Shown piece after piece: positions 26,801 to 41,800 of a stretch of 64,000 nt of DNA. The DNA comes from Cytophagales bacterium (GTDB lineage Bacteria; Bacteroidota; Bacteroidia; Cytophagales; Spirosomataceae). The notes beneath the pieces were generated by a model. It did not search any database. It was not told the origin of the DNA and was given only the letters and a program-made list of their open reading frames with translations. The stretch lies in assembly GCA_013298125.1 (NCBI GenBank), contig JAAFJP010000005.1, forward strand, positions 1 to 64,000, written 5' to 3'. Numbering within the stretch: the first letter of the stretch is position 1; each line of letters starts with the position of its first letter. Both the position numbers and the translations under genes were made by a program.

Positions 26801-29800
26801 GCTTTCCAGATTTCTGCCTTGTTGGTCAGTACGCATTTTTCGGCAAAACGATTCACCAAAGCCGTATATTCTATCGTTACGGAGTCGTCAGGGGCAATAA
26901 TTGCAATTGGCGTTGGATTTCGCAAGACGTTTTTCACCGATTTCAAATCATAACTTTCGAGCATCGTCAAACCCGCTGGCAAATAATCTTGCACCTGTAC
27001 ATTGGTCGCTTCGTCTGGTCCCGCATTTCTGATGGTCAGTTTGTAGGTCAGCGTATCGCCTAAGTTTGGTTTCAAATTATCAACTGTTTTACGCAAACTC
27101 AAATCTGCCTGTTTTCCGTTGATTATCACGCTTGCTTCATCGTCTTCGCCTTTATCCGTTCCGTTTCCGTGAGGAGAATCTGGGTCAAATTGGTCGGCTT
27201 TCGAGATTTCCGCTTTGTTGATAATAGCACTATTTGAGGTTACACGAGCAATAAAATCAACCGATTGAGAAGTCCCTGCGGCAATGGCTGGGATTTTAGC
27301 AATCAGCGTTGAACCTGTTGCTTTGAAGTCTGAACTACTTACAAAAGTCAATCCCGAAGGCAAAATATCTTTCACCTCCACATTGTTCGCCATGGCTGGT
27401 CCTGCATTGTAAACCGTCAAGGTATAAGTAACCGTTTGCCCTTTCAATGGTGAACGATTCGAGACGTTTTTCTTCAAACTCAAATCCGAAATTTGAGGCA
27501 TGATGGCAAAATATCCAGCATCATCCTGACCATCTGCCGTGCCTGTATTCGGTTGAGAATCAGGGTCAAACTGGTCAGATTTCGTAATTTCAGCACGGTT
27601 AATAATCGTATTAGCCACTTCTTCACCGCCTACACTTGTGATTTTTACTTTGAATTTTAATTTAACAGAACTACCTACTTTAATCGAATCAATCGTTCTT
27701 GAAACAGCCGTTCCGTTCAATAGAGTAAAATCGGTACCGGCAGGCGTTCCTGTACTCAAAAACTGAATTCCTTTTGGTAAAATATCACTCACTTGTACAC
27801 GGGTTGCGATGCCCGGTCCTGCGTTGCGTACTTCCAATACATACGAAATTGTGTCACCTACATTTGGCGTGCTGGCGTAACCGTCCACTCCCTTGATGAG
27901 GCTCAAATCCGCTTGGTCGCCGTTGAGCATCGCACAGGCTTCGTCGTCTTCACCGTTTCCAGTTCCATTCCCAACTTGTGAATCTGGGTCTGATTGATCG
28001 GCTTTGAAGATTTCTGCACAGTTCATTATCATGCCTTTGTCTTTCACTTTGGCAATGAAAATCAAGGTATCCGCTTTATTTGGGGCGATTTTCAAGATTT
28101 TACGAGAAATCAAAGCCGAGCCTGTCATCGTGAAATCGGTACTTGCTACAAAGCCCAAACCTGCTGGCAAGACATCACGAATCACTACATTGGTGGCGGT
28201 GTCTGCCCCTGCATTTCTGACAATCAATTTGTACGTTACCTGTTCGCCCAAATTGGCGTTTGGTTTATTGACCAATTTTATCAAACTTAAATCAGACGAT
28301 TTTCCTCCGATGCTTACTGAATCCTTATTGTTTTTAAGATTCGGGTCGAATTGGTCGCTCTTGGTTATTTCGACTTTGTTAGAAATTGTTGAAGTTTGAT
28401 TTGTTGAATTGTTGAGTTTTGCAACCACACTCAAAATCTTAGTTTCTCCTAACTTAATCGAATCAATTTTTGCTGTTAAAATTGTTCCTGACAAACTGAA
28501 ATCTTTACTATTTACAAACGTCAAACCTTCTGGTAAATAATCTTTTACCTCAACATTCGTAGCCGTGTTTGGTCCATTGTTTTTCACCGCAATCGTGTAC
28601 GTGACATTCTCGCCTACATTTGGTTTACGATTTGAAACGGTTTTCTTGATTTCCAAATCCGCTGACTCCCCTCCTATCGTTGCCGTTGCTTCATCATCTT
28701 CGCCTTTTCCAACTCCATTTCCAACTTGTGAATCTGGGTCGAATTGGTCGCTCTTCGTGATTTCGGCTTTGTTTACGATACTTCCACCCGCTAAAATTTT
28801 GGCAGTGTAAGTAAACGATTTGCTATCTCCTGTATTCAATCTTCCGATTTTCAAAGTCAAAGTATCTTTTGAAATCGTGAAGTCGTTACTACGAACATTT
28901 CCTAAACCTTTTGGCAAATAATCTTTCACCTCAACATTAGTCGCATTGTCGTTTCCGTCATTCGTTACGGTTATCGTATAAGTTACTTCCGAACCAATTG
29001 AAGCCGTTGGATTTGATACCGTTTTCTTCAAACTTAAATCAGAAATCGGTACACTAATCGTGGCTCTACTTTGGTCGTCTTGACTGTCTTCTGTTCCTGT
29101 ATTTAGTTGAGAATCAGGGTCGAATTGGTCAGATTTTGTAATTTCCGCACGGTTGGTAATTGTTGAGTTGTTGAGTTGTTGAGTTGTTGAGTTGTTAAAG
29201 AAATCCTTTGTTACCATTGCAACAACTGTTAAGCTAACTGTCTGATTTACATTGATTTGATTAATATTTTTACCTATTAATAAACTATCACTTGCTTTCA
29301 CGAAGTCTGGGGACGAAACGAAAATTAAACCTTTTGGTAAATAATCTTTCACCTGTACGTTAGTCGCAATGCTTGGTCCTGCGTTGGAGACTTTCATCGT
29401 GAATGTTGTTGTTTTTCCAACATTAACAAATTGGTCGGCAACAGTTTTTACCAAGCTCAAATCTGCCTGTTCACCGCCCACAGTTACCCTTGCATTATCA
29501 TCTTCACCGTCTTCTGTACCTGTATTTGGTTTAGAATTTGGGTCATAAACATCCGATTTTACAATTTCGGCTTTGTTTGTAATCATGCCTTCTTTCACGA
29601 CACGGGCGATAAATCTTAACGTGTCTGCCTTGTTTGGAGCAACGGTTATTGCTTTACTTGTCAAGACTACATCATTCGACATTGTAAAGTCATTACTTGA
29701 TATAAATTCCAATCCCGCAGGTAAAACATCCTTCACGACCACACGAGTTGCGGAGTCTGGACCTGCATTTTTTACGACCAATTTGAAGGTAATATTCGTA

Positions 29801-32800
29801 CCAATATTTGTCGTTTTACGGTCTGATAATTTTTGCAAACTCAAATCTGCAATTCTTGGTTTCACCGTCTCAGAATCGGTATCATCCTGACCATCTTTTG
29901 TACCTGTATTCGGTTGAGAATCAGGGTCGTATTGGTCAGATTTTGTAATTTCTGCACGGTTGGTAAATGCTGCCGAACCACTTACCAGAGCTTTGTAAGT
30001 CAAAATAACGGTTGAATCTTTGCCAATTCTACGGATTTGACCGTAAAGCGTACTGCCCAAATCATCGAAATTATCGCTTTGGATAAAGGTCAATTCTTTT
30101 GGTAATTTGTCTTTTACCTCCACATTCGTAGCCGCATCTGGACCAGCGTTATGCACTGATATTGAGTACGTTAGCGTATCACCCACGTTAGGGCGTTTAT
30201 TAGAAACTGACTTTATCAAACTCAAATCCGCTTGTTCTCCATTGATTAAAACACCCGCTTCATCGTCCTCACCTTTACCCGTTCCGTTGCCGTGTGGCGA
30301 ATCTGGGTCGAACTGGTCGGCTTTTGAAATTTCGGCTTTATTCGTCAATGCCCCTGGGGTCAAAACCTTCACTTTGAAACTTACCGAACGGCTCGTTCCT
30401 GCATTGATTAATGGAATCAAATTGCGTAAAGTATCACCCGATTTTGTCCAACCAGAACCCGAAACGTATTGCAAGCCCAATGGTAAAATATCCTTGACTT
30501 CCACGTTGGTTGCGTTGCTCGCTCCGTCGTTGGTTACGGTCAAAGTATAATCAATCTCTTCATTGATTTTTGGTTTACGATTCGAGGCAGTTTTTGCCAA
30601 ACTCAAATCAGCATATTGGATTTTTATCTCCGCATCATCCGTATCATCCTGACCATCTCCGTAACCCGTATTTGGTTGAGAATCAGCATCATACTGGTCA
30701 GATTTAATCACTTCGGCAAAGTTTTTCACGGATGAACCACGAGCCATTGCTAAGGCTGTCACTCGATTTCTCACTAATAAAGTTACCGTAGTATTTGCCT
30801 TAATTTCTGGAATAATTTTGCTAATTAACGTACTATCATTCGCCATTGTCCAGTCATTAGCATTTGGAATAAATTGTAATCCTCTTGGCAAATAATCTTG
30901 TACTTGAACATTGGTCGCCGTTGAAATTCCACTATTTTTGACTTTGATAGAATAGGTTATCACATCGCCCACATTTGGTACGGCATTATCCACATCTTTG
31001 GTCAAACTCAAATCGGCAGATTGCCCTCCAATCGTTACGGAAGCCTCATCGTCTTCGCCATTTTGCAAGCCATTATTTGGCTCAGAATCTGGGTCGAGTT
31101 GGTCAGATTTTGAGATTTCAGCACGGTTTGTAATTAGCCCCCCGACCCCCAGAAGGGGAGAAAGACGTGCGAAAAACTTCAAAGTATCGGTGCTAATTAT
31201 AGCTCCCCCACTGGGGGCGGGGGGGGCTATTTTAGCAATATTTTTACTTAACAGAACCCCATTATTATTCGAGAAATCATTGCTTGAAACGAAATCTAAG
31301 CCCGTTGGAAGAATGTCTCTAACCTGTACGTTGGTCGCAAAATCAGGACCATTATTCATCACAACTAACTTATATTCAAAGACTTGCCCGATTTGTGGAG
31401 CTTGATTTGAAACCAATTTCCGTAAGCTCAAATCCGCTACTCGTACTCGTACCTGAGCGTTGTCCGTATCGTCTTCGCCATTATCCGTTCCGTTGTTGGG
31501 TTGCGAATCTGGGTCGGGCGTGTCAGAGTCCGTAATCTCGGCTTTGTTCACGAAATAAACGGGCAGTAAATTATTCGATGCCACATTTTCCAAAACCGTC
31601 TTTTTGATTTTTGCCGTGAACGTTAATTTAACGGTTGAATCCTTTTTGACGTTGAAAATGGTTGCCGATAAAGTCCCTGCCGAGTTAGAGAAATATTTAC
31701 TCGAAATAAATTCTATACCCGTTGGTAAGTAATCTTTTACGGTAAATTGTCCGACGGCATCAGGTCCTGAATTTCTAACAGCAATCGTATAAGTAACTGT
31801 TTGTAAAGAAGTTACAACAGAATCTGAAACGGTTTTGGTCAAACTCAAATCGGCAGAACGTCCGAATGTACTGACTTCGGCACGGTCATCTTCGGCATTA
31901 TTCGTACCATTACCCACCTTAGAATCAGGGTCGAATTGGTCGGATTTAGCAATCTCTGCCGTGTTCAACACATTACCTGCTTGGGTGATTTTAGCAACAA
32001 ACGAAAGCGTGCGAGAAGTACCTGCCGCCAAAGACGGAATCGTACCAATCAACGTGCCGTTATTGTTCACAAAATCTGTCGGATTTACCAACTCTAAACC
32101 TTGTGGCAAAATGTCTTTTACTTCCACATTCGTAGCTGTCGAAGGTCCTGCATTACTCACCGTCAAGCGATACGTTACGATTGAACCTTTCGTTACAGAA
32201 GTTGCTCCGTCCAAGGTTTTCTTCAAACTCAAATCCGCCAGTTGGATGTTGATAACGGCATCATCGGTATCATCCTGACCGTCTTCTGTTCCACTGTTTG
32301 GATTAGAATCTGGGTCGTAGAGGTCGCTTTTTGTAATTTGAGCGACATTTCTAATAGTTGTTGGCTGTTGGCTGTTAGCTATTGGCGAAAGGACTCTTGC
32401 TGTGAAAATTAGTGTTTTTGTTTCCTTTATTCCGATGCTACCAAACTGTGCTGATAGAATATTTCCAACTTTTGAAAAATCCCCTACCGATACAATTTCT
32501 AAACCGTTTGGCAATACATCTTGTACCTCAACATTGGTCGCAATGTTTGGTCCTGCGTTGGAAACTTTGATGGTATAAGTTACCACATCGCCTACGTTTG
32601 GATTAGTATTATCTACCCCTTTTATCAAACTCAAATCCGCTTCTTGACCGTTCAGCGTTACGCCTCCTGTATCATCCTGACCGTCTGATGTACCTGTATT
32701 TGGTTGAGAATCAGGGTCGTAGGTTTCAGATTTCAATACTTCGGCTTTGTTCACCAATGACACAGGTTGGGAAACCTGTGCTACGAATGATAACGCTATG

Positions 32801-35800
32801 CTATCGCCATTGGCTATTGTTGGAATGGTTTTACTTAGTAAATTTCCATCTCCTAACAGACTGAAATCTGAGCTACTAATAAACTCCAAACCAGTTGGCA
32901 TATAATCTTTTGCCTGAACATTTTGAGCCGCATCTGGTCCTGAGTTTTTGACGTAAATCGTGAATGTAACGTTGCTTCCAACACTTGGCGTGCGGTTTGA
33001 AACAGTTTTTCTTAAACTCAAATCTGCCGCTTTTTGCGTGGTAATTATCACCGAATCACGGTTATTTTTTGGCTCTGGGTCGAACTGGTCAGATATTACG
33101 ATGATACCCGTATTTTGGATTGAACCTGATTTCGTAATCTTCGCAATGACCGTGAGTGTCTGCGTAGTTCCAACTCCCAAGCTACCGATTCCTGCCGTGA
33201 TTTTTCCGTTAGTATTGATAAATCCTGTTCCCGAAACAAACGATAAACTACTTGGTAATGAATCACTTACGACTACATTGGTCGCTAAACTTGGTCCGTT
33301 ATTTTTTACCGTAATCGTGTAAGTAATGTTATCCCCAACATTATAAGGTCCTGCCGAAACTGCCTTTTTGATTGACAAGTCAGATGCCTGTGTCGTGAAG
33401 CTTACACCATCTGTATCGTCCTCACCGTTTTCTGTTCCGTTGTTTGGAGAAGAATCTGGGTCGAATTGGTCGGCTTTACTAATCTCGGCTTTGTTAATTA
33501 TTGAAAGTTGAATTGTTGAATTGTTGATGTTTTTCGCTAAAAACATTAGAGCAACTACTTGACCTACTTTTACTGAATCAACTTTTCCAATTAATGTTCC
33601 ACTTACGTTTAAGAAATTGGGACTACTCACAAATTGTAAACCCGCTGGTAAAACATCTTTCACCTCAACATTAGTCGCTACGTTTGGTCCTGCATTGCTT
33701 ACTTTGATGGTGTAAGTAACGATTTCACCTAAATTTGGGGAGGTATTCGAGATATTTTTCTGCAAACTCAAATCCGCTTGTTGTCCGTTCAAAATCACTC
33801 GACCAATATCATCTTGACCGTCTTCTGTTCCTGTATTTGGTTGAGAATCAGGGTCAAATTGGTCTGAGGTGATGATTTCGGCTTTGTTTGTGATTGAGCC
33901 TGATTTGGTGATTTTTGCTAAGAATGATAATTTCGCCGTGCCATTTGGAGCAATCGAAGCGATGTTTTTAGAAATCAATGCTCCACTATTATCAGCAAAA
34001 TCTAAGGCATTTACCAACTCTAAACCGATAGGCAAAATATCTTTCACCTTCACATTCGTAGCCGTGTCAGGTCCAATATTCGTAACCGTCATCGTGAAAG
34101 TTACTACATCGCCCACGTTGGCTGTCGGATTACTAACCGTTTTCGCCAAACTCAAATCTGCCACTTGCGAACCGATGGTTACACGGTCTTGGTCGTCTTC
34201 GCCATTTTCTGTTCCGTTATTTGGTTTAGAATCTGGATCGAATTGGTCGGATTTTGAAATTTCAGCTTTATTGGCTATCGGCAATCGGCTGTCGGCTGTC
34301 GGCGAAATCTTAGCTACCAAAGTAAACGTTTTTGTTTGGTTCGCTTTGATGGTATCGGCTTTTGCCGTTAAGATTGTTCCTTGTTGGATGAAGTCATTAC
34401 TACTTACAAAAGTTAATCCCGCTGGTAAATAATCTTTTACCTCCACATTCGTAGCGGTTGATGGTCCTGCGTTGGAAACGGTTATCGTATAAGTGAAGTT
34501 TTCACCTACATTTGGCTTCTGATTCGAGACGGTTTTCTTCAAACTTAAATCCGCTTGGTTCACCACAACTCTTACGCTATCGGTATCATCTTCACCGTTT
34601 TGTGTTCCGTTATTTACCTGAGAATCAGTATCATACTGGTCAGATTTAGAGATTTGGGCTTTGTTGATTTTCTCGCCCGTCTCCGTAATTCTTGCTCTGA
34701 AAGTTACCGTTTGAGAACCGCCTACTGCCACCGTTGGAATGTTTGCCAACAAGGTATCTGAATTAAATTTGAAGTCTTTTGAACTTACAAAAATGATTCC
34801 CGAAGGCAAAATATCTTTCACCTGTACGTTAGTCGCAAGGTCTGGACCCGCATTGGCAACCGTGATGCTGTACGTTACTTCATCGCCCACATTGATTACT
34901 GGTTTATCAACGGTTTTGCGTAAACTCAAATCGGCAGTTTGTGGTACGATGGTGATTTTGTCGGTATCGTTTTGACCGTCTTCTGTCCCTGAATTTGGTT
35001 TAGAATTAGGGTCAAACTGGTCTGATTTCGTGATTTGAGCTTTATTTGTGTAGGCTGTCGGCTGTTGGCTGTTGGCTGTTGGCGATTGCACTTTTGCAGT
35101 ATAAATCAAATCCACAGTCTGATTGACTAATATGCTGTCAATATTTGCCGTTAAAGTATCGCCACTTTTTTGTAAGATATTTGATGAAATAAATAACAAA
35201 CCATTCGGCAAAATATCCTTCACCTGTACCTTAGTCGCCTTGCTTGGTCCTGCGTTGTTCACTCGTAGCGTATAGGTAATGACATCACCCACGTTCGGAC
35301 GCTGATTTGAGACTAATTTCTTCAAACTCAAATCCGCTTGCTGACCGCTTAATGTTACTGCACCCACATCATCTTGACCATCTTCCGTACCTGTATTTGG
35401 TTGAGAATCAGAATCATACGTATCAGATTTTACGATTTCGGCTTTGTTAGTGATTCTTCCAGATTGTGTAATTTTTGCTTTGAAAGTCAATACTTCTGGC
35501 GTGCCTTTTACAACGATTGGAAGCGTTTTACTTAATAAAATATTGCCTCCTGAAAGTGTAAAATCGCCTGAACTTACAAACTCTAAACCAGTGGGTAAAA
35601 TGTCATTCACTTGTACGTTGGTCGCAATATCTCCACCGTCATTATTGACAGTTAAACTGAAAGTTACGATATCGCCCACATTGGCACTTGCATTACTTAC
35701 CGCTTTCATCAAACTCAAATCCGCCTGACGAACTCTCACCGTTACTGAATCCTTATCATTGGTCTTGATTGGGTCTGGAATTTGTGGCGAAATTAGCTGT

Positions 35801-38800
35801 GCAATGTTCTTTAAAGAGGCATTGTAAGAACTAATTTTTGCTCTATAAGTAAGCGTTTTTGTTTCACCTACCAATAAATTTTGTACCTGACTCGTAAGCG
35901 TATTTCCTTGATTTACAAAGTTTTGACTACTTACAAATACTAATTCCGCTGGTAAAATATCTTTCACCGTAACATTGCTTTGGGCATCCGTTCCGTTGTT
36001 TTTTACTTTGATTGAATACGTGATTACATCGCCCACATTGAAAACAGAATCAGAAGCAATTTTATCAATTGACAAGTCCGCAAAACGTCCGTAAACCGCT
36101 GTGCTGTCGGTGTCGTCTTCTCCGTTTTGTGTTCCGTTATTTGGACTTGAATCAATGTCAAATTGGTCTGATTTTGTAACTTGTGCTTTGTTTATCGTTG
36201 AAATATTAGAAATTAATTTCGCTTGATAAACAAATTCTTTTGTTAAACCAACGGGTAAATTTTGAACTGTTCCTATCAATATTCCTGCATTATTTGTAAC
36301 ATCGTTAGAAGACACAAAAGTTAATCCTAATGGTAAAATATCTTTGATTTCAACATTGGTAGCCGTTGAAGGTCCTGCGTTTGTTACTTTCAAACGATAC
36401 GTTAAAATATCTCCAATATTGAAAATGGCAACTCCGTTTGTAGTGAATGACGTTGCGTTATCCACTGATTTTGAGAGACTTAAATCCGCAACTTGTGCCG
36501 TTACGATGGCATCATCCGTATCATCCTGACCATCATTTACGCCTGTATTTGGTTGAGAATCAGGGTCGAATTGGTCGGATTTAGTGATTTGAGCCTTATT
36601 GGCTATCGGCTGTCGGCTATCGGCTGTCGGCAAAATTTTAGCGGTAAAAGTTAACACTTTTGGAGTACCTACGGCAACAGTTAGTAAACTTAAATTTGTT
36701 AAAGTATCTCCTGACTGATTGAAGTCTAAGCTACTCACAAATTGTAATCCCGTTGGCAAAATATCCTTCACCTGTACGCCCGTAGCCACATCTGGACCTG
36801 CGTTGCGAACGGTGATTGAGTACGTAACGGTCTCTCCTACATTCGGCGTAGGGTTACTGACTGATTTCTCCAAACTCAAATCCGCTTGTTGTCCTCCGAT
36901 AATTACACCACCCGTATCGTCTTGACCGTCTTCTGTGCCTGTATTGGGTTGAGAATCAGAATCATACGTGTCAGATTTTGAGATTTCGGCTTTATTTATA
37001 ATTGCTCCATTTGCCGTTACTCTTGCTACGAAAGACAATTTAACACTATCATTTGGAGCAATTTTTTGAATATTATTACTTGATAAAGTCGTTAAGGACA
37101 GACTGAAGTCTGTGGTACTTACAAACAATAAACCCGCTGGTAACACATCTTTTACCTGTACATTTCTGGCGGTATCAGGTCCTGCATTTTTCACGGTAAT
37201 CGTGTAAGTAATCAAATCATTTACGTTTGGCAAACGATTGCTCACAGCTTTTGTTAAGCTCAAATCTGCGGCAGGTTGTGTGCTAATTACCTCATTATCA
37301 GTATCATCTTCACCATTTGCCGTGCCATTATTTGGGCTTGAATCTGGGTCGAATTGGTCGGCTTTCGTGATTTGAGCCTTGTTATCAATCGTTCCAGATT
37401 TCGTGATTTTTGCTTGATAGGTCAAAACCGTACTCGTGCCAATCGCCAAGCCTGTGATATTGGCTTTCAATGTTCCTGCATTATTGACAAACGAAGTACT
37501 ACTCACGAAACTCAATCCCGTTGGGAGAATATCCGTTACCTCAATATTAGTCGCCAAATCTGGTCCTGCATTATTTACCGTGATAGAATACGTTACGACA
37601 TCGCCCACATTATAAGGTCCTGCCGAAACAGTTTTCAACAAACTTAAATCTGCCTGTTGGGTCTGAATCGTTACGCCGTTTTGGTCGTCTTGCCCATCCT
37701 TCGTTCCTGTATTTACCTGAGAATCAGGGTCATACTGGTCAGATTTAGAAACTTCCGCACGGTTTTCTATTGCTCCCGACTGCACCACTTTTGCTTGGAA
37801 AGTCAAACTCGCAGACGTTCCCACGGCAATTGAATCTATGTTTTTAGATTTCAAAGAGTCGTTTGAATTCGTGAAATCGGCAGACGCTACAAAGTCTAAA
37901 CCTGTTGGTAAAATGTCTTTCACCTGTACATTCGTCGCCTTACTTGGACCTGCATTGAAGACTTTTATCGTGTAAGTAATGACCTCGCCAACGTTTGGTT
38001 TTAAGTTAGAAACCGTTTTTTCTAAACTCAAATCCGCTTGTTGAGAGTTGATAATTACGCCGTCCGTATCGTTTTCGTTGTTGTCCGTTCCATTGTTTGG
38101 CGTTGAATTTGGGTCGGCTTGGTCTGATTTTGTAATCTCCGCTTTATTTAAAATCGTACCCACCTTCGTAACCTTCGCTTGGAAAGTCAATGGTATTTCT
38201 TGACCAACAGAAATTGAGGCTATATTATTGGATGTCAATACATTAGCTGTTGTCAGAGCGAAGTCAGAACTACTCACAAAGGTCAATCCATCGGGCAAAA
38301 TATCCTTCGCCTGTACGTTGGTCGCAATGTCCGAACCGTTATTTTTTATCTTAATCGTGTAAGTAATCACGTCCCCAACTTGTGGATTGGTGGTGCTTAC
38401 TAATTTCTTCAAACTCAAATCTGCCGAACGTGGTTTTACACTCACCGAGTCCGTATCATCCTCACCGTCAGAAGTTCCAGAATCTGGATTTGAGTCTGGG
38501 TCGAATTGGTCAGATTTACTAACTTCGGCTTTGTTGGTATATGAAATATTATTGGCAGTTCGAGGCAATATTTTTGCAATAAATGTCAAACTCTTTTTAT
38601 CTCCATTTGCGATATTTGGAATTTGTGCCGTTAGAATATTTCCCTGTTGGATAAAGTCCGAACTACTGATAAATTGTAAGCCCGTTGGTAAAATATCTTT
38701 CACCTCAACATTAGTCGCCGTTGATGGTCCAGCGTTGGTAACTTCAATTGTATAGGTTACGTTTTCACCCACATTTGGCGTTGGATTCGAGACTAATTTC

Positions 38801-41800
38801 TTCAAACTTAAATCCGCTTGTTGTCCGCCAATCGTAACATTGTCATTATCATCTTGTCCGTCCGTAGTACCTGTATTTGGTTGAGAATCAGGGTCATACT
38901 GGTCAGACTTTGTAACTTCTGCCGCATTTGTGATAGCTCCCGCTTGGGTTACTTTTGCTACGAAAGTCAAAACTCTGTTCGTTCCAGAAGCCAAATTTGC
39001 TACCGTAGTTTTGAGCGTTCCCGAAGGACTTTCCACAAAATTTAGCGAACTCACAAATGTTAATCCCGTTGGTAATATATCCGTAATTTCTACATTCGTG
39101 GCGGCACTCGTTCCCTCATTCGTAACCGTGATTGAGTAGATTACATTTGAACCCACCGTTGGACTTGGATTTGAAACGGTTTTCAGTAATCTCAAATCGG
39201 CAACTTGGATTGTCAATAAGGCATCGTCCGTATCATCCTGACCGTCAGAAGTCCCTGTATTTGGTTGAGAATCAGGGTCTTGTTGGTCAGATTTACTAAT
39301 TTCAGCTTTGTTGTTTATTGAGTATTGATTGTTGATTGGCGTTAAAACTTTCGCTTTAAAAGTTACCACTTTTGGCGTTCCGATTTGTACGTTGCTGATG
39401 CTTGCTTTTAAGGTATCACCATTTGCTGTAAAGTCAGTCGAACTTACAAATTGCAAACCTGTTGGCAAAATATCCTTCACTTCAACATTGGTCGCCACAC
39501 TTGGTCCTGAATTGCTTACCGTAATTGAATACGTTACAATATCACCCATATTTGGAGCGGCATTGTCGATGTCTTTTTTCAATGACAAGTCGGCTTGTTG
39601 TCCACCAATCGTTACGGCATCCGTATCGTCTTCGTTGTTCTCCGTTCCGTTATTTACCTGAGAATCAGGGTCATACTGGTCAGATTTCGTAATTTGAGCC
39701 TTGTTTGTAATGCTTCCCGAAGCCGTAACTTTGGCTTTGAAGGTCAGCACCGCTTCGCCATTTACGGCAATCGAAAGAATGTTATTTGAGGTTAAAATAT
39801 TCGTACCTGAAAGTGTAAAGTCATTTGAGCTTACAAAAGTTAAACCCGCTGGTAAAATATCTTTCGCCTGTACATTCGTGGCTACATCCGTTCCTGCATT
39901 TTTGACGGTAATCGTATATGTAATTTCATCGCCCACGTTTGGCTGTTGATTCGAGACGGTTTTTGTCAAACTCAAATCCGAAACTTGGGGTTTCACAACT
40001 GTCGAATCGGTATCATTTTGACCGTCTTCCGTGCCTGTATTTGGTTGAGAATTAGGGTCGAATTGGTCAGCCTTAGAAATCTCCGCTTTGTTCACAATCT
40101 TCTGAGAACCAATAACTTTTGCTACAAATTTTAAGGTTTTTGTTGAGCTATTGGTCAATAAAGGCACATTCGCCAATAGGATAGTTCCTTGCGAAGTGAA
40201 GTCAGACGAACTAACAAATTGCAAGCCCGCAGGAAGCACATCACGCACCTCAACGTTGGTCGCATCACTCGGTCCTGCATTGTTTACGGTGATAGTATAA
40301 GTTACGTTTTCACCCACATTTGGACGTGGATTATCTACCGTTTTTGTCAATGATAAATCCGCTTGTTGCCCACCAATCAAGACTCCACCCGTATCATCCT
40401 GACCGTCTTCCGTACCTGAATTGGGTTCAGAATCTGGGTCAAATTGGTCAGATTTTGAGACCTCCGCTTTGTTCAAAATTGCTCCCGATTGCGTAACTTT
40501 TGCGACAAATGTCACCGAGCGAGTTACGCCCAAAGGTATGTTCGCAATCGTGCCTGTGAGTGTACCTGCATTGTTGGTTAAATCTGTTGATGAAACAAAT
40601 TGTAAACCCGTTGGCAATACGTCTTTTACCTCAACATTGGTGGCGGTGTTTGGTCCTTCGTTGGTTACAGAAATTGTATAACTAATTGATTCTCCAACAG
40701 TTGGATTGGTTTTAGAAACGATTTTCTGTAATTTTAAATCCGCTTGTTGAATCGTCAAAACAGCATCATCCGTATCATCCTGACCATCTTCTGTACCTGT
40801 ATTTGGCTGAGAATCAGTATCAACTTGGTCAGCTTTTGAGATTTCAGCCTTATTGGTAATGGCTGTTGGCTGTTGGCTATTGGCTGTTGGCGGAAGTACC
40901 TTAGCTTTGAAAGTTAAGGTTCTTGGCGTACCAACGGCTAATGTTAAAGGAGCAATTGTTTTTAACGTATCATTTGAATTGACAAAATCTGAGCTACTCA
41001 CAAACTGTAAACCCGAAGGTAAAATGTCTCGAACCTCAATACCTGTACCCGTTGAAGGTCCTGCGTTATTGACCGTGATGGTATAAGTTACGATGTCCCC
41101 AACATTTGGCGAAGCGTTGTCAATGTCTTTTTTCAAGGACAAATCTGCTTGTTGACCGCCAATCGTGATACCGTCCGTATCGTCCTCATTATTCGTAATT
41201 CCATTATTTGGCGAAGAATCTGGGTCGAACTGGTCAGATTTAGAAATCTCTGCCTTATTCGTTATCGGACTGGTTGTCAAAGGTTTACCTAAGAAAGTCA
41301 AAACCACTTCGCTACCCGCTGGCACACTCGGAATATTGTTTGAAGTCAATAATCCAGAAGTATTTGTGAAGTCCGAAGAACTCACAAAATCCAATCCCGC
41401 AGGAAGTGGGTCTTTCACTTGCACATTCGTCGCATTATCTGGTCCTGCATTCTTGACTTTTATCGTATAAGTTATTGTCTCCCCTACGTTTGGATTGGTT
41501 TTACTTACTAATTTCTCTAAACTCAAATCCGCAATTCTTGGAACAACTTTCACAGAATCGGTATCATCCTGACCATCTTGTGTACCTGTATTTACCTGTG
41601 AATCTGGGTCGAATTGATCGGATTTTGAAACTTCTGCTTTGTTCGTAATTTCTTGATTACCAGTAACTTTTGCTACGAATGATAACGATTTACTACCGAC
41701 TGGTAAACTTCCAATTTGACTCGTCAAAGTGCTTCCCGATAATTGAAAATCACTTGAACTGATAAATTGTAAACCTGCTGGTAATACGTCTCTTACTTCT

